Shown piece by piece: positions 31,301 through 40,198 of a DNA stretch of 64,000 bases. The notes below the pieces were generated by a model. It saw only the letters and a program-made list of their open reading frames with translations, was not told the origin of the DNA and did not search any database. Location of the stretch: contig NC_089281.1 in the NCBI RefSeq assembly GCF_963678975.1, forward strand, positions 1-64,000, in the 5' to 3' direction. Numbering within the stretch: the stretch's first letter is position 1; each line of letters opens with the position of its first letter. This stretch comes from Dysidea avara. Taxonomy: Eukaryota > Porifera > Demospongiae > Dictyoceratida > Dysideidae. A program made the position numbers and the translations under genes.

Positions 31301-34300
31301 ACACATCGTGTATACTTAACAAATAAAGTTAGCAATTTGACAGACTTTGAAAAGGCAGTATAAGTACATAGAGGGCCTCAGAAAACCTTACATTTAGCTA
31401 TACATGTAATTTAATTACAGAGAGAAAAGGATGACAGCGATAGTGACTATGACGGTGACTACAATGAGTTTACAATTAATGAGGTACAACGTATTACTAC
31501 AATATTGATTACACATACACTATCATAATAGGATCATAGCAAGAACACAGATATCACATGATAATACATGTGACTGTTCTATTAGAGCATATTGATCGTC
31601 AATTACTTTTCCATAACAATTAGCTATAATATTTCTTGTATGACTGTTCTATTAGAGTATCTCAATCTTTTTTTGTGCAAATTTTATTTTTCCAAATGTC
31701 CAATTCACACAAATTTCACCTATTTAGCCAGCATTTTGCTCATTGCTTTTACTCACCTATTATTCTAATTAATTTGCTGGCAAAATTGATGCATCTCTAG
31801 TATTAGACACCAATTTTCATTTTGATGTGACTTAAGTCTTTTGCTCGTGTACCAATTTGTTTCTGTACTATATTGTACATGTGTAATCATTTTAATGACA
31901 AGCAGTAGTAGTATAGTAATTGGTGTACCTGTGTCATTTTCTTTATTAGTGTTTCTTTATACTTTAATTCTCTGCATATGTAGGCACAGCAAGATGAGTT
32001 GCTTTTGGTTGAGCAATACCACCTTGGAACATGTTTTGCAACCGACTTTTGTCAAGATAGCTTTTTTGAATATTTAACGAGTGAGGGAAGAAATCCAGAT
32101 ACCGCAAAAACTGCAGCACGTAGTGTGAATTATTTTTTTACTTACAAACAATATATGCAAAAGACACCACTAAATATCATATTGAATAAAGCAAATATAC
32201 GGGAGTACATTAATCATTTACAGAAAGTAAAGATGTATGCAGGAACAACAGTGCTAGAGAGGGTCGGATGGCTGAAAGCTGCTGTAGATTATCTAACTGA
32301 GGACAACAGTGACAACATCAGACTACATCTAAGGGTTCAGGAGGTCCATAAAACAATAGCCAGGCTGAAGTCAACTATAAGTAAGAAAACCATCAGGGAA
32401 CAGCGTGCTACACAGGCAAGGCTATCAGATGCAAAGGTAAAATAATTATAGAGCTGTACCTAAGGTGTGCTTAAATGTAACTTTATAGCAATGAGATAGT
32501 ATTATAAGTACAGTGTACATAGGCAAGCATGTGGGCATACATGTACTCTTTGAAATTTTCATAACTCACAAAGTTTCATTATTATACATTGTTACACAAT
32601 TCATCTATTTATTGGCTTTATTTTAAAAGCTACAGATTGTACATATTCTGCTTAATGCAATATTGTGCTTATTTGTAGTTTGTACTCACGTGCCCAGTTT
32701 TCATGGGTTCAGTCACTAATACAAGCACAATGAAAATTTTGGAATTTCAAGTTTGATTAGGGATTGTAGAAATAAAAAGTAAGGAAACAAGAGAGGTTGC
32801 TTATACCTGCAGGTATACAAGTGGACATTTACTCCCTAATTCACTCTGTATACCCATGACTAAATTAGGGATTAAATATCCAATTATATACCTGCAGGTA
32901 TAGGCAACCTCCCTTGTTTCCTTACTTTTTATTTATGATCCTTAATTGAACTTGAAATTCCTAATTTTTCATTGCACTTGTTTGTTTACATTTTTGCAAC
33001 ATAATTATGACTAGTGCACCTGCACATACCACATCAAAAGAATGAATGATGTCTGACATCAGCATTAACGTACAAATATTAATTAACGAAAAGTGAAGTA
33101 TCTGTTATGCTTCGTTCAAGCTATGTTCAGCATGTTACACAGCATTTCAAATGAAAACGATACAACAACTGCTCCTACAAGCAATCCACTCACTATGGAA
33201 AATACGGATGATTTTTGCATAGCAAACTATCGAGAACCCATCATGTGCTACCGCGAATTGACATCTTGCAGTACGAAATAGGACACATAGGAGCACAAAG
33301 GTATGCCTACGATGCACTAAATTGTAGCTTCTGCGGTTGACAAAAAGGCACATCTCGGGAAGAAGCGATGTCAAATAGTAAAGAAACCAGTCACGTTATG
33401 CTTGGCTGAAAGCATCAGTCAGGTAGTCAGGTAGTCAGTTAGTAGAAAATTCTGCTAAATACATTTTTTTTTAATTCATAGCAACTTGTATGAAGGGTTT
33501 AGAGTGGCTCTGAAAACATGTTTGGGCTTGGCTATGTCTAACCAATACTGCCAAGCTGTTATGGATATGAAGAGAGGCTGGTTTTGGGGTGATATTAATG
33601 GGCAAAAAACCCTATTCTCCATGATACCTAATATTCAGTAGTACCATATGATATAGTACAATATAACAAAGCTATATGCATTGTTTTATAGATACAGACT
33701 GAAGAATCACCTAAAGTGTTTATAGAAAGTGATGAAGTGGTCAATGCTGTCAATAACGCTATCAGAAGAGCACAAACAACAACTTTATCTTCCCATGATC
33801 ACAAACTAGTGATTGGATATTTGGCTGCGAATCTCATATATGATAATGGACAAAGGCCTGGTGTAATCCAGTACATGGAGATAAATGAATACCTGGAGAG
33901 AAGATCTATTGATGGGCACGAGATAACGTTAGTTTGCAAACACAAAACAGGAATTCAGAGAGGTCCAGCCAAAGTTGTAGTGAGTAACCAAATGATCATC
34001 AGCCTCCTACAGGCATACTACGAAAACATTAGAATGAAACTGGAGGCTGTTAATCAACAGATGACAAAACGATTTTTCTTGTTACCTAGTGGCAATGAAT
34101 TTCGTAAAGTTTACGAATTGATGAATGCCATCGCACTTGAATTTAACATTTCACTACCAACACCTACATCACACCGTAAGCTTATCAGTACTGATGCTAG
34201 TGAGCACTTAAGCGCAGAAGAAATGGCACTCCTTCACAAGTATATGAGCCACTCAAGCCAGACCTCTGACAAGTACTATCAGAAAACAACATTTACGGCA

Positions 34301-34513
34301 GCAATAAAATCCCATAAAAACATAGAAGTTTTATCTCAAAAAAGAAGAGGGTTTACCGCAAAACAAGACAAAGACCTCCTGATGGAGTGGCCTAACACAA
34401 ACACACCTCCTCTATCTGTGTGCAGACTGATTGCTACAAAGTATAGAATTTCTAAGGATGCACAACAAATTCAGGATAGACTGAAATATCTATTAAAGAA
34501 AAATATGTCATAA
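28379..34513 (+). CDS. SET methyltransferase - C2H2 - tyrosine recombinase - SANT fusion gene (14 exons)
   Basis: Exons I infer: 28379-28433, 28722-29085, 29690-29889, 29946-30017, 30150-30209, 30378-30434, 30486-30554, 30607-30761, 30810-30869, 31130-31168, 31216-31248, 31421-31483, 31984-32436, 33692-34513. All introns are GT..AG and all phases agree, giving 834 codons. Order: acidic leader, KMT5A-like SET (about 65-190), two related short repeats and Glu-rich linker, C2H2 finger (Cys307, Cys312, His322, His327), acidic/basic linkers, YR N-terminal helical domain, YR catalytic domain (Arg615, Lys645, Arg722, His747, Tyr756) and SANT-like tail. Codon 93 is TGA (28943-28945). A histone-lysine methyltransferase joined to a DNA recombinase is unexpected; it may be an element protein or a domesticated gene. 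The splice model is by eye. Confidence 0.7.
28722..29889 (+). CDS. SET domain exons (KMT5A/SETD8-like)
   Basis: Exon 28722-29085 encodes GRGRTAYAAKHFHAGDFVCE, the SET opening with 'G.G..A...F..GDFV.EY', and GCYCLDAPYKGVMYTFDAAP. Exon 29690-29889 begins YINHASHHPNLRL, the 'R.INHS' cofactor-pocket motif completed across the junction (Gly139-Arg140), and ends GDELFFNYHIKDKD, the 'GEEL..DYG' motif, with Phe-Asn-Tyr at 181-183. The residues needed for S-adenosylmethionine binding and Lys transfer appear kept; the post-SET cysteines are not seen, as in KMT5A. An in-frame TGA at 28943 interrupts the domain just after CEYGAV. Confidence 0.75.
28943..28945 (+). other. In-frame TGA inside the SET domain
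   Basis: Between CEYGAV and RVYKSGQVDEGEERN the codon is TGA. It is the only stop in the 834-codon model. It may be a TGG or CGA mutation, an allele, a read-through codon or a sequence error. Confidence 0.7.
29946..30209 (+). repeat. Duplicated linker exons
   Basis: Exons 29946-30017 and 30150-30209 encode related peptides (LGPSSTRSEWAKAID and LTPSSTAAEWQKRIE), with the same phase-1 borders and similar donors. They look like a recent exon duplication. Confidence 0.6.
30607..30761 (+). CDS. C2H2 zinc-finger exon of the SET-YR gene
   Basis: RKYCPLEQCQKTPLKLSQHL then IQFHKI gives Cys-x4-Cys-x9-His-x4-His. The paralogue at 40734-40996 has the same finger (CPVKNC...HLIQVHH). It probably provides sequence recognition for the recombinase. 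Confidence 0.65.
31984..32436 (+). CDS. YR N-terminal (core-binding) domain exon
   Basis: Helical domain with SFFEYLTSEGRNPDTAKTAA and NKANIREYINHLQKVKMYAG, ending before a 'gtaaaa' donor. The paralogue at 41443 reads FIDYLQSLSGGNKSYDAAKA and YNYINHLQNNKQFTAST at the same places. Length and layout fit the SAM-like domain that precedes tyrosine recombinase catalytic domains. Confidence 0.7.
32724..32983. mobile_element. Foldback MITE inside a SET-YR gene intron
   Basis: Arms of about 90 bp: 'aaaaagtaaggaaacaagag' with 'cctgcaggtata' on the left and the inverse on the right, ending at 'gcacttg'. The transcript would form a long hairpin between the two YR exons. No coding potential. Confidence 0.75.
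33405..33600. repeat. Dispersed repeat, second copy of the 6.77-kb family
   Basis: 'gtcaggtagtcagttagtag' then sequence matching 6765-6880. Lies in the last intron of the SET-YR gene. Confidence 0.55.
33692..34513 (+). CDS. YR catalytic domain and Myb/SANT-like tail
   Basis: Starts after acceptor 'ttttatag'. Catalytic pieces: DNGQRPGVIQYM (Arg I), CKHKTG (Lys), PTSHRKLISTDA (Arg II), MSHSSQTSDKYYQ (His and Tyr, nine residues apart). The canonical His three residues before Arg II is a Thr. The last 55 residues (FTAKQDKDLLMEWP ... CRLIATKYRI ... IQDRLKYLLKK) have the Trp and helix spacing of a Myb/SANT fold and match the tails of both paralogues. The exon is intact and runs to a TAA. Confidence 0.8.
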   Translation: MQTEESPKVFIESDEVVNAVNNAIRRAQTTTLSSHDHKLVIGYLAANLIYDNGQRPGVIQYMEINEYLERRSIDGHEITLVCKHKTGIQRGPAKVVVSNQMIISLLQAYYENIRMKLEAVNQQMTKRFFLLPSGNEFRKVYELMNAIALEFNISLPTPTSHRKLISTDASEHLSAEEMALLHKYMSHSSQTSDKYYQKTTFTAAIKSHKNIEVLSQKRRGFTAKQDKDLLMEWPNTNTPPLSVCRLIATKYRISKDAQQIQDRLKYLLKKNMS

Positions 34514-36029
34514 CTATCAATATAAATTACATTGTCATTGTATTTATGATGAAACAAAATTATCATGTTATTAGTAAATTTTTTTTATCAATGCTTTACA
34601 GCACAAGTGCTGCGGTCTGTAGGACACCTGGCTCTACAAGTATGATTTGGTGGCCTTATTTGGTGGCATTTCTATGGTCAGTTACTTTGACATGTTCAAC
34701 ATACCTGAGAAATATACTTGATTGATGTAAGAGTTATAAATAGTCACTCATCATTCTTGGCCCTGGTCTGGTTTTATTGGAACACATACGTATGCGACAT
34801 CATATTCCGGAATTGTCCACTTGTCTGTCATCAGAGTACGAAAAGTGGCTTAATCTTCCAGCTGCACATGTATGTTGAGTGTAGTCTGTGGATATCTACA
34901 ATTATAGTACGTATAACAATAATATTATGCAATATAGATGACAAGATTTTGGAAAACCAATTCTGTATTAGTAGTCCCCATCAGCCCTTTTGACCAATGT
35001 CCATTATTCCCAACATTGTTCCAATAATGCTGCATTACACTTTGGATTCAAGTGTAATACTACTTCTCTATTTTCCTTTATTAGAATACTATATTTAAGT
35101 GTGTGATGAGTATTCTGACCATTATATTAGAGTACTATGAGTGTGTTTAATGGACGTGTGCAAATTTTGAAACTGCTGAAGCTTTCTATTTTTAAATAAT
35201 GCCCACATAGTGCCAGATTCCTACTACCATATTGGTATTATGCCGTGATGTGTTTAACGTTCCAAAATAAATTCTTAGAATGATACTCCATCACTCGTAG
35301 TTTTAATTTGTGAATGCTGTATTAGAAATAATTTATTACTGCCTAAATTTGGCTTTCCAATATCTTTAATATTGCTTGAAGTTATGATAATAGAAAGGCA
35401 GCTCTGGATCCAGCCTTTTGCTATATATACAGCGAAGCCTGCCTTAATGGCTACATCAACAACACTTTTCAATTACATATTCACTTAGAAAATGCATCGC
35501 TACTAAACCATAAGTGCATTAACGTATCAACTGATTTGTCACCAAGGACTGTGCTTGATGTATAATACATTACTACAATTTTTATGTACATACATTGCCA
35601 TATAGCTGGCCAGAAATCAAACACTCAAGAGTACAGAGGTAACCCCTTAAAAGTGTTGATATCTGGGACTATATAAGACAATGTCTATTCAGACTGCTAT
35701 AAGATAAACAACCAATGTGGTAATTGATGCAAAAACTTATAAAAGTGCATTGAGCAGCCTCCTTACTAGACAAAGGCAAACAAAAACTATAAATTGAATG
35801 AGCCAACTCTTCATTGTGACCACCCTGCAGAAGCAAGTCAAGAATGATGACAAACCAACACATTATGTTGACAGTGAAGTAGAGAAAATTTTGTGAGATG
35901 TTGAAAGGTATTCCCAAGCAGGTAGTAGGAACAGTGTTTTGTTTAAGCAGACTAGCTTTCGGTGGCTTTATTGACTGGCATAGTAAAGAAAATAAGGCAC
36001 ATGACTTCACGTATTGAAAATGTGTTACG
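34514..36029. other. Unassigned AT-rich sequence downstream of the SET-YR gene
   Basis: No gene supported. 'attagaatactatattta' and 'attagagtactatgag' near 35083-35130 belong to the short CTCTAAT motif family. A minus-strand frame at 35669-36010 has an isolated CLGIPFNIS string only. Confidence 0.4.
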
Positions 36030-36310
36030 TTTCTAGGAGACTAGGATTTCTTTATGTGGAGCTGTACTTTACTGCAACAGACTGTTATTAATGCAACAGC
36101 AAGCATAGTTGCTTTGATTGGATCTATGTGCTCTGCTACCCAGGACAGTGCATAATAATGTCTATAAAAATAATTTGATTTTTATTTTATCCTCGTGCTA
36201 TTCGGCAATAGTCATTCTTCCATAGGCAAGCAATTACAAAGAGATTGTAAAAGGTAAGTGGAGATACAAGAAGTAAGTATTTGTCCACACACCACACAAG
36301 CAGTATATTA
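36030..36310. repeat. Dispersed repeat, second copy at 38395-38680
   Basis: About 250 bp sharing 'caacagactgttattaatgc', 'attcggcaatag' and 'agtggagatacaagaag', roughly 90 percent identical. The copies lie 2.36 kb apart in the same orientation, with the LINE and hAT-type MITE between them. Blocks 'ctacgtttctaggag' (36028, 38108) belong to the same duplication. Confidence 0.8.
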
Positions 36311-36783
36311 TGTGACATGAACCTGAACTATCTAGCTATGGATTTATGTGTTTTTAATGCGAGACCTGATAATGACTTTGACAGTGATTGAAGAAGATGA
36401 ACAACAGATGATTGGCTTTTATTGCAGATGCATCAAGTTGCAAGTTATTGAAGTGGAGTTCACTTTACGTCATAATGAATGTTATCTATGTGAAGATTAT
36501 GATTTTAACTGGTTGATACTGGGTCATTTTCCAGCTGTTGAGTATGTATACTCTCATGGCAGACTTGTACGTACATGTCAGTTAACTCTGTATCTACTAA
36601 TGGGATTACCAGTCTTGTTATGATTCAACTGGACTGCTGACACTGCACATTTTCCTTGGTAAACACAATGTGGATGACAATTTAAGATTAGGTACTGGGC
36701 AGTCAGCTCAGCTGGTTTGCCCAGGGGGTGAAAACCCCAAATGGTACAATCAAATACATACATACATACATGCAATTTGATAA

Positions 36784-37296
36784 TTAATTACAGTAGTGAA
36801 GGTTAAGTACGTAAATAAATTCATCCAAGTTTCTTGATTCTATTATATTAATTGTCAACTCATTCCAGTCTTTAATAGTTCTAGGATAATAACTATATTT
36901 ATAGGTGTTGAGGGTTGCTTGTGGCAGAATGAAATGATTAGGGTGATGTTGCCTGGTACAAAATTGAGTTCTTTGATAATGTGAGGGGATGGAGATCGGT
37001 AGTGTATTATTAATTATTTTATAGAATAGTGTTAATCTTGATGACTGACGGCGTTGTTGTAATGTAGGTATACTAAGAGAGGACAATAATGACGTAACAC
37101 TATTTCTGGAGTAATCTGATAAAATCCATCGAGCAGCTCTTCTTTGCACCTTTTCTAACTTATAAATGTCAGTGTTATAATACGGATCCCAAACTGGGGC
37201 GGCATATTCCATAATTGGTCGAACTAATGTTAAATACGCTGTTCTTTTAGTATCAGATGGGCAGTTGTTTAGGTTTCGTTTAATAAAATTTAGCAC
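36784..37296 (-). pseudogene. LINE RT C-terminal fragment (CR1/Jockey-like)
   Basis: 170 codons: FIKRNLNNCPSDTKRTAYLT, LVRPIMEYAAPVWDPYY, LEKVQRRAARWILSDYSRNS, RTIKDWNEL. These are the thumb and C-terminal 'YA..VW.P' and 'W..L' motifs of non-LTR retrotransposons. The active-site half is missing, so it is 5'-truncated. In element sense the 3' end reaches a (TATG)n stretch at 36755-36770 and a small hairpin at 36698-36742. Confidence 0.8.
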
Positions 37297-37444
37297 TTTG
37301 GTTACTCTGCTATTTAAGGAATAGACTGGAGCAGAAGTTTCCTACCAGAAATCTTTCCATGCTGGAAGTTGGAAAATAGAACAGAAATTTTATCATTTGC
37401 GTAGCTGTGAGTTTATACAAGGGATGGAACTCTCTCCATTATGG

Positions 37445-38027
37445 CCACTATACAGAGTTGGGGTAGTTACTTCAGAAAAGTAACTAGTTACTCGTTACTC
37501 GTTACCTTTATCCCAAGTAACTTAGTTACAGTTACAGTTAATTTTCAAAAGGTAACTAAGTATTCTAGTTACTAGTTACTTTCGTAGTATAAATTATGAC
37601 TTGTTTTTAGCTTTTTTAACATGAATTTTGCTCAGATACGCATCAGTAAGGGATGCAATACATGTACATATGTTCACTTAAAATAACAATTCTGTGGCTA
37701 TTTCAGGTCAGTTTTAATTATTGCTACATCTGTTACTCAAGCTGAATCATAGAGAACAGTACACAGAATCCGTCTATTTAATGTGGCTGTAGTATATGTG
37801 GCACAAAAATTGAAGGTACTTGCTTTTAAACCATAATTACCTATAATTAAATGTAACTATTGTAACTAGTTGCTATTGTAACTTAGTTACTTTTCAGACA
37901 ATTACTTCCAGTTACAAGTTACTAGTTACAAAGCATGTAACTAGTATTGTTACTAGTTACTATAAAAGTAACTAGTTACATAACTTAGTTACAAAAGTAA
38001 CTAGTTACCCCCAACTCTGCCACTATA
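37445..38027. mobile_element. hAT-type MITE with 8-bp target duplication
   Basis: Element 37453-38019 begins CAGAGTTGGGG and ends CCCCAACTCTG. 'ccactata' flanks it at 37445-37452 and 38020-38027. The interior is packed with 'gtaactagttac' palindromes. The CAGAGTTGGG end and 8-bp duplication fit non-autonomous hAT elements known in many animals. Confidence 0.85.
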
Positions 38028-38040
38028 TAAATTGAGTAAA

Positions 38041-38187
38041 CATATACAACACATGCAGCATATAGAGAAATTGAAAGTTCATAGATTTGTCGCGTAGTGA
38101 AAATGTTCTACGTTTCTAGGAGGCTAGGAGCTGTGAGTGGAATTAAAACTATACAACACATGCAGCATATAGAGAAATTGAAAGTTA
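38041..38187. repeat. Short direct repeat
   Basis: 'catgcagcatatagagaaat' with flanks occurs at about 38041-38078 and 38151-38188. Confidence 0.7.
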
Positions 38188-38394
38188 CATAGCTTATATT
38201 GGACTTAGAATGAGAATTTCATTCAGGGACCTGGAGGAGCTAGAAATGGCATGTCCTAGTTTAATTTGAAAGTATGTAGTTTAGTACGTAGGCTGCTACG
38301 TACCATGGTGTATAGCCTAAATGGTTAAATGGTTACTGCAGATGTGCCAGGTTACAAAATTCTGAAGTTAATTTGAAGTCGATATTCAAAGGTC

Positions 38395-38680
38395 TGAGAC
38401 ATTGCTTTCTGTGGAGCTGTAACTTACTACAACAGACTGTTATTAATGCAACAGCAAGCTGGGAACAGCACACACAGTCGCTTTGAGTGGATCTATGTGA
38501 TCTGCTACCCAGGACAGTGCATAATAATGTCTATAAGAGATAGTTTTTAATTTTTATTTTATCCTCGCACTATTCGGCAATAGCCATTCTTCCATAGACA
38601 AGCAGTTACAAAAAGATCGTAAAAGGTAAGTGGAGATACAAGAAGCAAGTATTTGTCGACACACCACACAAACGGTATGT
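38395..38680. repeat. Second copy of the 36.03-kb repeat
   Basis: Matches 36030-36310 in the same orientation, with a small insertion ('gggaacagcacac') near 38461. Confidence 0.8.
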
Positions 38681-38985
38681 GTATAGGTGAATGTAACACT
38701 GTAGTATCTAAGTTATCCGTACTTGTGTTGTGGCAGTAGAATCGAATACGCACTTTTCATGCATTGTAACAATGGATTCTTGCCAAACGCTTTTAAGCAC
38801 GTCTAATGTAATTATTTGTGCAACCACTCTATGCAGATATGGTCACATTCAATATACATACAAATTAAGTGACTTATCTTATATGTCTCATCTCTAGTTC
38901 AGCACCTTAGGTAGCTAACCCTAAGAAATAAGCTGTATATAGAAAAGAAGAATGTAACATAAAGGTGAAAAAGAAACCAAAGCTG

Positions 38986-39000
38986 AACCCTAACCCTAAC
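38986..39000 (+). repeat. Telomere-type tract (AACCCT)2
   Basis: Isolated 'aaccctaaccctaac' with no recognised Penelope module on either side. Confidence 0.6.
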
Positions 39001-39161
39001 GGTAATACTCACCCCCACACCCTAAAATTAATGCTTGGGGTAACTACTAGACATGTGCCCTAAAGTCGAATACTGCAACTACTATGTGTGCCCTTTATGT
39101 GTCATCCGCAAAAATAAAACCTTTCGGTTCAGTAACCCCTTACTGGATAAGGCTTTGTGGT

Positions 39162-39549
39162 TATAGCACGTTCACGTTGAGCTGAATCCTCAAAAACATT
39201 TAATAACTCATGGATGCAATTACATACGATCTTGAAATTTGGCTCATTTGTAGTACTGCTTGATCCGCTAAAAATATTTCTAAATCTTTTTGTTCAAATG
39301 TTTGACATAATATTTATGGCCAATCAAAATTTTCACAATACATTTCCTATGAGGAAGCCATATAAGTACAGTGTCCATTACAGCCCTTTCCCGAACTTGT
39401 AATGGAGCCAAACCATACGTGTCTGTTGTTGACACCTTTGCTGTTACCAATAATCATCTGGTTAGCAGAAATGTTAACTCGGTTGAGAAAAAATCCACTT
39501 TTAATTTTTAGCTGTTTTTCAGGATTCAGCTCAACATGAACATACTATA
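39162..39549. mobile_element. MITE with 35-bp terminal inverted repeats
   Basis: 'tatagcacgttcacgttgag' at the left and 'ctcaacatgaacatactata' at the right are inverses, continuing through 'ctgaatcct'. Possible TA target site at the ends. No coding potential. Confidence 0.7.
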
Positions 39550-40022
39550 ATATACTTCTTTAACTTATCACGTCACGTAATACCTTCAGTAGCGGTCATG
39601 CGACTTCAAAACTTCTGTGAAGCCAGATCGAATGATCGGCACGCACGACCCGCGCACACAACCACCTGAAAAAAGAAACAGTCAAGTTATTACGACTCTC
39701 TTTCATAATCATCAACATCATTAATACCTCAGTCGACCTATCCGTCACACGGCTTGCAGCTGCTGCACCTGTAAGGTTCCTTCCTATAATAAGAGAAAAT
39801 AAATAAAAGGTATGCGGCGCGCTCTCCAACATAATGGGCCGCTTTGTTCAGCTGCACACCAAGTTATTAAGATGCTGAATGCAAAAACACACACAATCCA
39901 ACACTGGTATTATATCCCCCCAATATATTAGCTGCACGGATGATTATGGTTTGTTTCTACAGCCTGGAATCATAACAATCACCAGAGCCGCCATAGCTAC
40001 ATAATATTACCACATATCTTTG

Positions 40023-40066
40023 ATACGCATCACGCCGCGGCACGCGTCACGCCGCGGCACGCGTCA
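40023..40066. repeat. GC-rich tandem repeat upstream of the second YR gene
   Basis: 'cacgccgcggcacgcgt' occurs twice in tandem, the most CpG-rich spot nearby, about 135 bp before the ATG at 40199. It may be part of the promoter. Confidence 0.6.
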
Positions 40067-40198
40067 CTATAGCTAGCTTTCTATTCCCCTATTATAGTAA
40101 AGCACAGAATTGAATACGAATGTAACGTACGAGATAAGATAGTCCTAAAAAAAGATTAGCTACTGTAGTACTAACTCAGTATATAAGATTGCGACTCG

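Noticed and set aside
35669-36010. Minus-strand frame with CLGIPFNIS, reminiscent of thymidylate synthase LG.PFNI
   Set aside because: Only about eight residues match, the surroundings do not, and no catalytic Pro-Cys-His motif is present.
36695-36745. tRNA-like 'cagctcagctggt' beside the LINE
   Set aside because: No B box; the sequence is better explained as a hairpin at the LINE 3' end.
39596-39832. Minus-strand frame as a small gene sharing a bidirectional promoter at 40.05 kb
   Set aside because: A good polypyrimidine acceptor is visible, but the frame has no domain and no supported start.
40180-40188. 'gtatataag' as TATA box of the second YR gene
   Set aside because: Only about 12 bp before the ATG at 40199; a start 30 bp downstream would fall inside the coding sequence.
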